DNA of 64,000 nucleotides, taken from Polyangium fumosum (lineage in GTDB: Bacteria; Myxococcota_A; Polyangia; Polyangiales; Polyangiaceae). Below the pieces are notes generated by a model. The model had not been told where the DNA came from and searched no databases. It saw only the letters and a list, made by a program, of their open reading frames with translations. How positions within the stretch are numbered: the first letter of the stretch is position 1; every line of letters starts with the position of its first letter. This document shows positions 46,005 through 54,647 of the stretch, one piece after another. The DNA lies in the NCBI RefSeq assembly GCF_005144585.1, contig NZ_SSMQ01000025.1, positions 81,912-145,911 of the forward strand, in the 5' to 3' direction. Both the position numbers and the translations under genes were made by a program.

Positions 46005-46036
46005 GAGCGCTCCGCGTCGATCAGGACGGGGCGATG

Positions 46037-46077
46037 AAAAAAGAACGAGGGACCGGTTGGAGGCCCGGCCCCTCGTT
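46037..46077 (-). terminator. Intrinsic terminator of the minus-strand lipoprotein gene
   Basis: AACGAGGGACCGG (46044-46056) pairs with CCGGCCCCTCGTT (46065-46077) with one mismatch. On the minus strand the stem is followed by C and six T residues (46042-46037), the classical form. It lies 28 bp after the stop of the gene starting at 46881. Confidence 0.8.
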
Positions 46078-46104
46078 GCAAGGTGTTTGTCGTGGCGGCT
46101 GGGA

Positions 46105-46881
46105 TTACCGCTGCGCGACCCGCCGCGGGCGGAGCGTGGCCGCCGCGATACGGAGCGGCTCCAGCGTGCTCTCGCCGAGGGCCGTGACGAAGTCGTCGTT
46201 CGCCGTGAGCACGGTTTCACCCGCGATCACGAAGCGCTCGTCGCCCTCGCCCTCCGCGACGAGCTGATCCTGCGGCACGATCCGGCCTTCGCGCAGCGCC
46301 GCGTCGAGGACACGCACGTCGGACGAAGCGTTCGTCGCGCGCAACGTGACCCACGCGCTCACGGGCGTCGGCAGGGGCGCGAAGGACGTGTCCCCAGCGA
46401 GACCCGTGTAGACCCAGGGGTTGTCCTTGGCCATTCGCTTCCAGCCACCGCCGTGCTCGTCTTGCACGTAAAACGCGCCGTGCGCCGCGTCCGCGATGAG
46501 CCGTCGCGTCGCGCCATTCACGCCCGTCGCGGTCACGTCGGCATACACGAGGCGGCCATCCGGGCCGAGCTCGGCGTATTCCATCACCTTCATCGCAGCG
46601 ACCTGCGAGACGCCCGAGAGCGTCTCCGAGCCATCGCTGCGCACCGTGCGCTCGACACGTGCACGGGGGGTATGGGGGGCAGAGCGCAGCGAAGGCTGCG
46701 CGAGCCCCCCATCGTCGATCGACGGCACCGAGCCCGCGGAGAACACGTAGACATGGTCTCCTGCCAGGCCGGGCGCCTCCACGCACGCCTCCTCATGCGA
46801 GGAAGCGGCGTTCCCGCAGCCCGCCGAAAGCGAAGCCACGAGCGCCGAGAGAACCAGAGCGGAGATGTGTTGCGTCTTCAT
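46105..46881 (-). CDS. Secreted lipoprotein of unknown function
   Basis: A 258-aa protein with a signal peptide and lipobox (SLSAGC, Cys22). The mature part is beta-rich (VMEYAELGPDGRLVYADVTA, GAFYVQDEHGGGWKRM) and ends basic. GGGGAG six bases before the ATG supports the start at 46881. It is convergent with the hydrolase gene, from which the terminator separates it. No family recognised; outer-membrane anchoring is likely. Confidence 0.7.
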   Translation of the reverse strand: MKTQHISALVLSALVASLSAGCGNAASSHEEACVEAPGLAGDHVYVFSAGSVPSIDDGGLAQPSLRSAPHTPRARVERTVRSDGSETLSGVSQVAAMKVMEYAELGPDGRLVYADVTATGVNGATRRLIADAAHGAFYVQDEHGGGWKRMAKDNPWVYTGLAGDTSFAPLPTPVSAWVTLRATNASSDVRVLDAALREGRIVPQDQLVAEGEGDERFVIAGETVLTANDDFVTALGESTLEPLRIAAATLRPRRVAQR

Positions 46882-47011
46882 GGCTCCCCTTATCGAGCGA
46901 CGGGGGGCCGTTATTTCAAGACGTCGCGAATTTTTCTTTTTGCCCGCGCGGCAAGGGGCCATGACGAACCCTTCCGCGATCCCGGTCACATGCGCTTGAC
47001 GCGCGGCGTCG

Positions 47012-48916
47012 TCAGGCGGGCGGCGACGGAGGAGGGGCGGCGGGCGGCGGGGGCGCGGCGGCGGCGGGCTTGAGCAGCACGTTCGAGAAGAGGCCGTGCA
47101 GGCCCACGGCGAGCGCGTAGAGCGCCTCGCCCGCGATGAGGCCGCCGCCGACGAGCGACGTCGTGCTCATGTCCTCGGGCAGCTCGTCGCCCTTCGTTTG
47201 CTTCGCGGCCACGCTCTTCTGCCAGGTGTTGTACGCGGACGAACCCACGCCGCCGACCGCGAACCAGACGCAGACCATGAGCTCGACGAAGCCGCCGAAC
47301 GACGAGGCGTACGGGCTCGGCAAGACGACCGCGTCCATCACGAAGCCCGCGGCGAACCCTTCCTTCGAGCCCTTCACGAAGTTCTTGTAGCGCTCGCTCG
47401 CGTGGAGGACCTTGCGGAGGACCTCGGTGCCGATGCCGATCGCGAGTCCGATCGCGAGCGCCTTCACCTTGTAGTCCGGCAGGTAGCCGATGTCCTGCAG
47501 CGCGCCGACGAACTTGAACGTCATCGCGCTTTGCCACTGCCCGACGTCGGCCTTCGGGTTCGCGAACGAGTTGATCGTCAGCACCGGGTAGGCCTTCATG
47601 AACGTCTGCGCGAGCACGACGCAGAGGACCGAGCCCATCAGGATCCCGATGCTCTGGTAGCGGAACTGCACCGTGCGGTTCGTGCCGAGGCGATACCCCG
47701 TCGAGCGATCCTGCTGCATGTCGCCGCCGACCGAGCACGCGACGAGCAGGATGCTCGCGCTCATGAGCCCGACGCGCGGATCCTTCAGGCCGAGGCCGCT
47801 CATGAGCAGCACCGCGATCACGAACGCGCTCGAGATCGGGTTCGAATCGCTGATGCCGAGCGAGATGCCGTTGATCAGCACGAACACGCTCGTCAGCAGG
47901 ATGGCGAAGATCGTGAAGCCGAGCGGCTGCCCCATCACGAGCGTCGCCACGGCCACGAGCGCCGCCGCCCAGAACACGATCCACGCGACGAGCCGCTTCG
48001 GGTTCACCTGCTTCCACGCGTCCTTCGCGTCCACCTCCGCAGGCTTGCCCGCTTGCGCGCGCACGCGCCGGACCGCCTCCACCGCGAGCAGCGCCATGTC
48101 GACGAGCGCCGCGCCGAGGATCATCGCGAGACCGATCAGGAAGCCGATCTTGCGGAAGCTCTCGCCCTCCTTGAGCCAGCCGATCGAGACGAGGTACGGC
48201 GTGAGCCCGTGGCCGAGGAGCCCCATCAAGATCGCGGGGATCGTGATGCGCGCGCCGACGACCATGCCCGCGCCGATCGTCGACGCCGAGATCGACGTGA
48301 GCCACGGGATCTTCGCCATGACCCACGCGCTCGCCGGCAGCTTCTCCGCGAGCGCCGCGAACACCACGCCCGCGCCCGTGCCGCCGCCGAGCTGCCCGAT
48401 CGAGCGCTTGAGCAGGCGTTTGTCCGTGAGCGCGCGCAGGATGTTCGCGACCGCGTAGCCGCTCGGGAAATCGAGCTTCAGGCGGTCGACGAGGATCGGC
48501 GTGTACACCATGCCGAGGCCCACGCCGAACATGCCGATGCACATGAAGAAGAGCGCCAGGTGATGCCACGGCGGCATCGGGATCCCGAGCCACGTCATCG
48601 CCTGGATGAGCACGCCCATGCCGGCCATGCCCGCGACGCTCGCGGCCATCGTCTGCATGTAGTTCGCGCCGTGTTTGCCCTCGGGCCCGTAGCCGTACGT
48701 GACCGCGCTGCCGAGGATCCCCGCGAGCACCTGCCCGCCGACGAAGAACCCGAGGCTGAAGTTCATGTACGCAGCGGCGATGCCGCCGAGCGGGCCGAGG
48801 ATCAAGATCGCCACGGCCGAGAGGAGCGCGTGGTAGGCCGGCGTGTCGATCTTCGGGAGGAACGCGAACTTGGGGCGCGACGCCTCCTCGGCGGCGGCGG
48901 ACGTCGGGGTTGTCAT
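47012..48916 (-). CDS. OPT-family oligopeptide or metal-chelate transporter
   Basis: A 634-aa protein with about 14-16 membrane helices. Typical OPT features are NFSLGFFVGGQVLAGILGSA near the N-terminus, the FPSGYAVANILRAL segment and VGGDMQQDRSTGYRLGTNR. Members carry peptides, siderophore- or nicotianamine-metal chelates with protons. Substrate cannot be read. The C-terminus has an Ala/Pro-rich tail. It is divergent from the MpaB-type gene and has no accessory gene, as expected for a one-component carrier. Confidence 0.88.
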   Translation of the reverse strand: MTTPTSAAAEEASRPKFAFLPKIDTPAYHALLSAVAILILGPLGGIAAAYMNFSLGFFVGGQVLAGILGSAVTYGYGPEGKHGANYMQTMAASVAGMAGMGVLIQAMTWLGIPMPPWHHLALFFMCIGMFGVGLGMVYTPILVDRLKLDFPSGYAVANILRALTDKRLLKRSIGQLGGGTGAGVVFAALAEKLPASAWVMAKIPWLTSISASTIGAGMVVGARITIPAILMGLLGHGLTPYLVSIGWLKEGESFRKIGFLIGLAMILGAALVDMALLAVEAVRRVRAQAGKPAEVDAKDAWKQVNPKRLVAWIVFWAAALVAVATLVMGQPLGFTIFAILLTSVFVLINGISLGISDSNPISSAFVIAVLLMSGLGLKDPRVGLMSASILLVACSVGGDMQQDRSTGYRLGTNRTVQFRYQSIGILMGSVLCVVLAQTFMKAYPVLTINSFANPKADVGQWQSAMTFKFVGALQDIGYLPDYKVKALAIGLAIGIGTEVLRKVLHASERYKNFVKGSKEGFAAGFVMDAVVLPSPYASSFGGFVELMVCVWFAVGGVGSSAYNTWQKSVAAKQTKGDELPEDMSTTSLVGGGLIAGEALYALAVGLHGLFSNVLLKPAAAAPPPPAAPPPSPPA

Positions 48917-49080
48917 CGGGAACGGGATGCTAGCAGCACGGACGGGCGCGCCTAGCGCTGGATCGCGGCCCCCGTATGTCCGGGAAGACCCGGAGGCCGG
49001 GGGAGACGGAGGAGAATTGGGACGAACCCCAACAGCCCGCTCGCCAGCGGGCGCGGCCGACCCTATGGTCTCCGGGCCCG

Positions 49081-50247
49081 ATGATCCCGACGCGATACCA
49101 GAACCTCGAGGAAGCCCGCGCGCGCTTCGGTGACCGCGTGGACCGTCTTGCGCCCTTCCTGCTCCGCGGCGATCCGCTGGCCGACGCCGTCATCGAGGAG
49201 ATGGAAGGCGCGCCGGCCGGGCGAGGTTTTTCCCTCCTGGACAAGGCCCTCCGCGCCCCCGAACCACGTGGCCTCGACCTGCCCCCGGCCATGCGCGCCT
49301 ACCTCGAATGGGCGTCCTACGTGCCGGCGTGGGTCGATTGGGATGCCGTCCGGCGCGGCGGCGAGCTGCTCTTGCGCTCGGGGGCGCTCGGAGGCGCGGT
49401 GCTCGGCACGTATTCGCTCGTGCTCGGGTATGCCTCGCCCGGGGGCAACAAGCCGCTCGTCTTCTCGGGCCAGCTCGTCGAGCGCGCGCCGCGCCGCCTC
49501 GGCGAGACCTCACGCTTCGTGCAAGCAACGGCGCAACCGGGCGGGCTCCTTCGCACGGGCGAGGGGTTCGCGATCACGCTGAAGGTGCGCCTCATGCACG
49601 CGAAGGTGCGGCAGATGCTCTCGCGATCGCCGAAATGGGACACGGCGACGTGGGGCCTGCCCGTCAACCAGCACGACATGGCCGGCACGTCGCTCCTCTT
49701 CTCGCTCGTGTTTCTCGAAGGGATCCGCGCGTTCGGCCTCGACATCGATCGCGACGAGTCCGAATGCTTCATGCACCTCTGGCGATATTCGGGGCACCTC
49801 ATCGGCGTGGATCCCGAGCTCTTGCCGGCGAGCGAATTCGACGCGTGGAGCCTCGCGCACCTCATCCGGGCGACCGAGGGCCGGCCCGACGACGATTCAC
49901 GCGCGCTCACGCACGCCCTCTTCGAATCCCCGCTCCGGCAGGCGAAGACCGCGGAGGAGCGGCGGCTCGGCGCGCTCCGGCGAAACGTCGGGATGGGTTT
50001 TTCGCGCGGGCTCCTGGGGGACGAGCTCGCCGACGCGCTCGGGATCGACCGCACGCCGTTCGTCGCGGCCTTCCACGCGCTCCGCGCGGTCACGCGGGTG
50101 GCCGAGCAGGCGCGCAAGCGCTCGCCCGCGGCGCATCAAAAGGCCATCGGCACGGGCGCGCGGTACTGGGAGATGGTGGTGAAGGAGGGGCTCGGGGGCG
50201 CCCCGGCGCATTTCGCGCCGCCAACGCGCCTCTCGCGCGCGGCCTGA
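49081..50247 (+). CDS. MpaB/latex-clearing-protein-type oxygenase (DUF2236)
   Basis: A 388-aa soluble, mostly helical protein. The conserved core includes FAITLKVRLMHAKVR (about 163-177, with Arg170 and His173) and WGLPVNQHDMAGT (191-203), as in the DUF2236 family that contains rubber oxygenase Lcp and fungal MpaB. Lcp uses a b-type heme to cleave polyisoprene; other members oxidise lipids. No signal peptide is seen, so extracellular rubber cleavage is unlikely here. The ATG at 49081 is chosen; an in-frame ATG at 48976 would add 35 charged residues with little support. Confidence 0.8.
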   Translation: MIPTRYQNLEEARARFGDRVDRLAPFLLRGDPLADAVIEEMEGAPAGRGFSLLDKALRAPEPRGLDLPPAMRAYLEWASYVPAWVDWDAVRRGGELLLRSGALGGAVLGTYSLVLGYASPGGNKPLVFSGQLVERAPRRLGETSRFVQATAQPGGLLRTGEGFAITLKVRLMHAKVRQMLSRSPKWDTATWGLPVNQHDMAGTSLLFSLVFLEGIRAFGLDIDRDESECFMHLWRYSGHLIGVDPELLPASEFDAWSLAHLIRATEGRPDDDSRALTHALFESPLRQAKTAEERRLGALRRNVGMGFSRGLLGDELADALGIDRTPFVAAFHALRAVTRVAEQARKRSPAAHQKAIGTGARYWEMVVKEGLGGAPAHFAPPTRLSRAA

Positions 50248-50257
50248 GACCAACCGA

Positions 50258-51628
50258 TTACTTGCGGCGGCGACGCGCCACGGACAAACCGAGCGCGACG
50301 CCGAGGAGGCCGAGCACGGCCGTCGTTTCGCTGCCGCTCGACACGGCGCAGCTCGCGCTCGAGCTCCCGTTGCCCTTGCCGTCGCCGAGGTTGCCCCACC
50401 AGGAGCCGCCGTTCTCGCCGGGGATCTCCGAGCCCGGCTCGCAGGGCGGGTACTCGGGGCACTTGGGCGGCGTGCCGATCGCCTTCGTGGCCTGGAAGAA
50501 GTTCGAGACCGGATCCTGCAACGTCGCCGCGCCGAGCGCGAGATCCTTGTTGAGCGACGCCCGCGCGAGCTCCGTGTTGAGGCGCGTCACCCAGAGCTCG
50601 CTCTCGTTGATCCCGCCGAACATCTTCTCGAGGTCGGCCTGAAGCTCGTCATTCGCGGTCACGTAGCCGTCCTTCGGATCGCCATAACCGCTCTGATCCG
50701 GCAGGAAGCTCACGAGCTGCTCGAGCCGGCCGCGGATCTCCCACGGCGACGTGGGCTGCGCGTACTGGTTCAGCCAGTTCGCGTTGTTCGCGGCCTTGAA
50801 CGCGTCGTCCTTCAGCGTGGTGTAGTTCGAGGTGCCGAGATCCCAGTTCCACACGATGTCGGCCGGCTTGATGTCGAACGACGCGAAGTTCTTCGTCTCG
50901 TAACGGCCCTCGGCGAAGACCCACAACGTCATCGGCGCGAAGGCGCCCGTGCCCGCGCCGACCATGCGCAGCGGCAGCGTGGTGCTCGCGCCGAGCGCGG
51001 TGATGCGGACGGGGCGCATCGAGCTCACGCCCTGGCCGGGGACGAGCTTCAGCGCGAGGAAGTCAAAACCCTCGCCCACGTAGGCGTCGATGATGGGCCC
51101 GATGTCGGCGTCGATGTTGTAGCCGTTCGTCGTGAGCCAAGTCTTCAGCGCGCCGGGATCCGACGAGGAGAGTTGTACGGTCTCGTAAGGCCCGACGACC
51201 TCCTGCGTGATGATGTCGACGCCGCCGCCGGCCGCGTCCCCGCCCGCGCCGCCCGACCCGCCCGCGCCGGAGCCGCTCCCCCAGCCCCAGCAGGAGGGCG
51301 GCGGTGGGCAGTTGAGGGGAGGCGCCGCGACCGACGTCGCCGTGCGCTCGCTGAGGACCGCAAACACTGCGTCCGAAGACAAACCGACCTCGACCTGCCC
51401 CTTGATGGGCAGGATCCAGGCGAACGAGGTGGGATCACCCGAGTATTCGATCTGATCCCACAGGGTGGTCGACGTCTGCGAGACCGAAAAGATCATCCGG
51501 TGGCCGGTCACCTGCGTCGACTCGTCCTGCGGCGGGAAGCAACCGCCGCAGGCGGCAGCATCGTGGGCGTTGGTCACGACGGCGGTGACGAGCGGGATCG
51601 AAAGAAAGACGGCGTGCAAGAGCTTCAT
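50258..51628 (-). CDS. DUF2330 protein with MYXO-CTERM-type sorting signal
   Basis: A 456-aa secreted protein. A signal peptide (about 1-23) is followed by CGGCFPP, the usual start of DUF2330 proteins, and segments such as FAWILPIKGQVEVGLSSDAV and YETVQLSSSDPGALKTWL. A Gly/Ser loop with CWGWGSG lies inside. The end is SASCAVSSGSETTAVLGLLG followed by a hydrophobic stretch and ARRRRK: a Cys, a membrane helix and an Arg cluster, the MYXO-CTERM arrangement. Such signals are thought to be cut and lipid-modified by myxosortase so that the protein sits on the cell surface. GGAGG nine bases upstream fixes the start. Confidence 0.88.
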   Translation of the reverse strand: MKLLHAVFLSIPLVTAVVTNAHDAAACGGCFPPQDESTQVTGHRMIFSVSQTSTTLWDQIEYSGDPTSFAWILPIKGQVEVGLSSDAVFAVLSERTATSVAAPPLNCPPPPSCWGWGSGSGAGGSGGAGGDAAGGGVDIITQEVVGPYETVQLSSSDPGALKTWLTTNGYNIDADIGPIIDAYVGEGFDFLALKLVPGQGVSSMRPVRITALGASTTLPLRMVGAGTGAFAPMTLWVFAEGRYETKNFASFDIKPADIVWNWDLGTSNYTTLKDDAFKAANNANWLNQYAQPTSPWEIRGRLEQLVSFLPDQSGYGDPKDGYVTANDELQADLEKMFGGINESELWVTRLNTELARASLNKDLALGAATLQDPVSNFFQATKAIGTPPKCPEYPPCEPGSEIPGENGGSWWGNLGDGKGNGSSSASCAVSSGSETTAVLGLLGVALGLSVARRRRK

Positions 51629-51822
51629 GCGTGGGACCTCCGGGCAGCCATCGCGGGAAAGCACGCGCCGTGCCTCTCCGATTCTTCGGCGTTTTGCATG
51701 ATCCCGGCATCCGACCCGCGGCCCCCTCGGGCACATCCGGGCACACGTTGACACGATTGCGTGGAGGTTCTCCGCGACGCGCCTTCGTGGTAGTCAGGGC
51801 CCGAACGAGGAGCGAGATTGTC

Positions 51823-52941
51823 ATGCGCGAACCTTTGGATCCCGTGCTCCGACCGATCGACATTTTTGCAGGCGCCCGTGACGCGTCGCGCCCCGAGGAT
51901 CGCCTGCGCGAGGTGCGAAAACGCGCCGCGAGGCTCCACGAGGAGCTGCTCTCGGCGCCCCCGGTGCCCTGTTATCGATCCCGTTCGCTCGTGCGTGTCC
52001 CCTATCCGACGCGGTATGCCCTGCGCGACGCCTTCCGCGGCCCGACGCCGTTCGTGCACATCCTGAACCGCGTCTTCCTCGTGCAATTCCAGGCCGAAGG
52101 CCGGCTCCGCACCCTGCTCGCCTCACCCTCCGACGTCCGCGCCAATGCCGAGACGCCGTTCTTCAAGCGCCTGAGCGGCACGTTCGGCCCCTTCAAGGAG
52201 CTCGGCCAGCGCATCATCGCGCCCGAGCTCGGCACCGTGGAGGCTTGCCTCGCCGAGGCGGGGCTTCTCCCGGAGGACATCGATTACATCACCTACGATC
52301 ACATGCACACGCAGGACGTGCGCCGCTGGCTCGGCGCCCACGGGCGCCCCGGCTATTTTCCGCGCGCAAAGCTGCTCGTCATGCGAAAGGAATGGGAGAG
52401 CACGCTCGCGCTCCTGCCGCCGCAACGCGACTGGTATTGCCCGGGCGGGATCGACGGCGTCGATCCCTCGCGGATCGTCCTGCTCGACGGCGACACGAAG
52501 CTCGGCGAGAGCGTCGTGCTCATGGCGACGCCCGGCCATACCGAGGGGAACCATTCGATCGTGGTGCGTACGTCCGAGGGGATCTTCGTGACGAGCGAGA
52601 ACGGCGTCGGCCCCGATGCGTACGCCCCACGCGCCTCGCGGATCCCAGGGCTCCGCCGGTATGCCGAGGACACCGGGATGGAGGTCGTCCTCAACGGCAA
52701 CACGCTCGAACGCGGGCTCGACCAGTACATCTCGATGGTGCAGGAGAAAGAGGTCGCCGGACCGTCCCGGCAAAACCCGGATTTCCCGGGCATGGTCAGC
52801 TCCTCGGAGCTCACCGCCTACGCCCTGTTCCCCGGCGTCACGCCCACGTTCTCGTTCGGCGATCTCACGCTGGGCAAACCCGCGCGGCCCCTCCGCGACG
52901 AACCCCGAACCCGCGCCGCCGGCGCGGCCGTCCTGGTCTAG
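51823..52941 (+). CDS. MBL-fold metallo-hydrolase-like protein
   Basis: A 372-aa protein of the metallo-beta-lactamase fold. The first metal site is altered: YDHMHTQD gives His160 and His162, but the usual Asp-His of HxHxDH is replaced by Gln-Asp. The second site ATPGHTEGNHS (about 235-245) is intact with His239. This may mean one metal ion or a changed activity. An N-terminal ~130 residues are helical and unlike simple MBL enzymes. The start lies eight bases after GAGGAG. The SDR gene follows after 10 bp, so the two probably act on the same, unknown substrate. Confidence 0.75.
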   Translation: MREPLDPVLRPIDIFAGARDASRPEDRLREVRKRAARLHEELLSAPPVPCYRSRSLVRVPYPTRYALRDAFRGPTPFVHILNRVFLVQFQAEGRLRTLLASPSDVRANAETPFFKRLSGTFGPFKELGQRIIAPELGTVEACLAEAGLLPEDIDYITYDHMHTQDVRRWLGAHGRPGYFPRAKLLVMRKEWESTLALLPPQRDWYCPGGIDGVDPSRIVLLDGDTKLGESVVLMATPGHTEGNHSIVVRTSEGIFVTSENGVGPDAYAPRASRIPGLRRYAEDTGMEVVLNGNTLERGLDQYISMVQEKEVAGPSRQNPDFPGMVSSSELTAYALFPGVTPTFSFGDLTLGKPARPLRDEPRTRAAGAAVLV

Positions 52942-52951
52942 GAGAATGACG

Positions 52952-53764
52952 ATGAGCGTCCTGGTATTGACCGGCTCTGCAAGTGGGATCGGCGCGCACA
53001 TGACGGGGGTCTTTGCGCGCCGCGGTGACACCGTCGTTGCGACCGACGTGGACCTCGCCGCCCTGGAGAAACGCGCCGCAGAAGGCGCGTGGGGGACGAA
53101 CGTGCGTCTCGCCCGGCTCGACGTGCGCGAGGCCGCGGAGTGGGAGGCGGCGCTCGATCTCGCCGAGCGGGAGGGCGGCGGGCTCGACGTCGTGATGAAC
53201 ATCGCGGGCGTGCTGAAGCCCGGCTGGGTCCCGGACCTCGGGCCCGCGGACGTCGATTTCCACCTCGACGTGAACGTCAAAGGCACGGTGCTCGGCACGC
53301 GCGCGGCCGCGGCGCGGATGATTGCGCGGGGACGCGGCGGGCACATCGTGAACATCGGCTCGCTCGCGTCACTCGCGCCCGTGCCGGGGCTCTCGCTTTA
53401 TGCCGCGTCGAAATTCGCCGTGCGCGGATTCACGCTGGCCGCCGCGATGGAGCTTGGCCGCCACGACATCGCCGTGACGCTCGTCATGCCCGACGCCGTG
53501 CAGACGCCCATGCTCGATTTGCAGGTCGACCACGAGGAAGCCGCGATGACCTTCTCCGGCCCGCGCGCGCTCACCGTCGAGGACGTCGAGCGCGCGCTCC
53601 TCACCGAGGTGTTGCCGAAGCGCCCGCTCGAAATCACCTTGCCGCTCGGCCGAGGGATGCTGGCGCGCGCGGCGAACACGGCGCCGGCCGCTTCGCGCTG
53701 GCTCGAACCGATGCTCACCAAAAAAGGCCGCGAAGCCCAGGAGCGAATCAAGCAGGGGCGCTAG
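52952..53764 (+). CDS. Short-chain dehydrogenase/reductase
   Basis: A 270-aa SDR with TGSASGIG at residues 6-13, DVD after the second strand (acidic residue favouring NAD over NADP), NIAG near 84-87, a catalytic Ser in NIGSLAS and YAASK near 149-153. The start at 52952 is seven bases from TAGGAG, while an ATG six bases earlier is too close. The C-terminal part (LGRGMLARAANTAPAASRWL) resembles SDRs acting on lipids or retinoid-like alcohols. Its 3' end overlaps the convergent proline dehydrogenase gene by 17 bp. Confidence 0.85.
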   Translation: MSVLVLTGSASGIGAHMTGVFARRGDTVVATDVDLAALEKRAAEGAWGTNVRLARLDVREAAEWEAALDLAEREGGGLDVVMNIAGVLKPGWVPDLGPADVDFHLDVNVKGTVLGTRAAAARMIARGRGGHIVNIGSLASLAPVPGLSLYAASKFAVRGFTLAAAMELGRHDIAVTLVMPDAVQTPMLDLQVDHEEAAMTFSGPRALTVEDVERALLTEVLPKRPLEITLPLGRGMLARAANTAPAASRWLEPMLTKKGREAQERIKQGR

Positions 53765-54647
53765 TCCACCCCGGCCTCTTCGCCCGCGGCGCAGGCGAAG
53801 CGCGCCAGAGATCCCGGGCGAGCCAGGCGAGGACGCGCGGATTCTGCCGCGCCTCCGTGAAATGGTAGGGCACGCGGGCCTCGCCGAAGGGCACGTACAC
53901 GCGCACCGGGACGCCGAACGTGCGCGCCTCCCGCAAGACCGGCCCGAACGGCCATCCGAGGAGCAATTCGAGCTCGCACGGCGTCCCGTTCGAGACGAGA
54001 CGCTGGAGCGCCTTCCGCACGAGCGGCGCGTCGTGCGAGGCCACCCCCACGTGCCGCGCTTTGCCCGCGAGCGCGTCGATCACGGAAAGAAAACCCGCCC
54101 GTGGATCGAGATCGGGCGCCGCCGGATCCGCCACCTGCCCCTTCACGACGCGCACGGGCACATTTCGCCGCGCCGCCCAGGCTGCGTCCCGTACGCTCCG
54201 CGCGAATCGCCCGGGCAACGTGAATCCGATGGGCGTGCCCCCGCCCATGACGCTCTCCGCGAGCGCCCGCGTCTTCTCGACGGCCTCCGGCCGCTGCGCG
54301 TCGAAATGCACCCGCGCGGACGAGAGCGCCGCGCGCGCCACGATCTCCCCGACGAGATCCCGGGAGAACCCGAGCGCCGGAGCCTTGATCGCGAGGTAAT
54401 GGTCTCCGTCCGCCTCCGCGAACGCCTCCAGCGTGGCGAGCGAGCGGTTCGCCACGATCCGCGGGGACGTCTTCTCCGCGTTCCAGTAACAAACGACGAC
54501 GCCCATGCCCGCCTCCCAGAATCCGCGGCTCAACGAGAGGGCGTCCGTGATCCGCGGCCCCGCGATGTACGACCGCCCGGCGCGCCGCGCGATCGGCTCC
54601 CACGCCGCGAACGCGGCCTGCTTCAGACCTCGGACCGTGTCATCCAT
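53748..54647 (-). CDS. Proline dehydrogenase-family FAD enzyme
   Basis: A 299-aa TIM-barrel protein of the PRODH type: GTPIGFTLPGRFARSV, NVPVRVVKGQVADP, HVGVASHDAPLVRKAL, ELELLLGWPFGPVLREA and the C-terminal GVPVRVYVPFGEARVPYHFT with the downstream Arg-x-Asn-Pro. These are the FAD- and proline-contacting segments. The enzyme oxidises proline to pyrroline-5-carboxylate; the aldehyde dehydrogenase half (PutA) is not fused or adjacent. The second ATG (54647) is best spaced from GAGGAGG. The start lies inside the 3' end of the GNAT gene (25-bp overlap), showing translational coupling. Confidence 0.8.
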   Translation of the reverse strand: MDDTVRGLKQAAFAAWEPIARRAGRSYIAGPRITDALSLSRGFWEAGMGVVVCYWNAEKTSPRIVANRSLATLEAFAEADGDHYLAIKAPALGFSRDLVGEIVARAALSSARVHFDAQRPEAVEKTRALAESVMGGGTPIGFTLPGRFARSVRDAAWAARRNVPVRVVKGQVADPAAPDLDPRAGFLSVIDALAGKARHVGVASHDAPLVRKALQRLVSNGTPCELELLLGWPFGPVLREARTFGVPVRVYVPFGEARVPYHFTEARQNPRVLAWLARDLWRASPAPRAKRPGWTSAPA

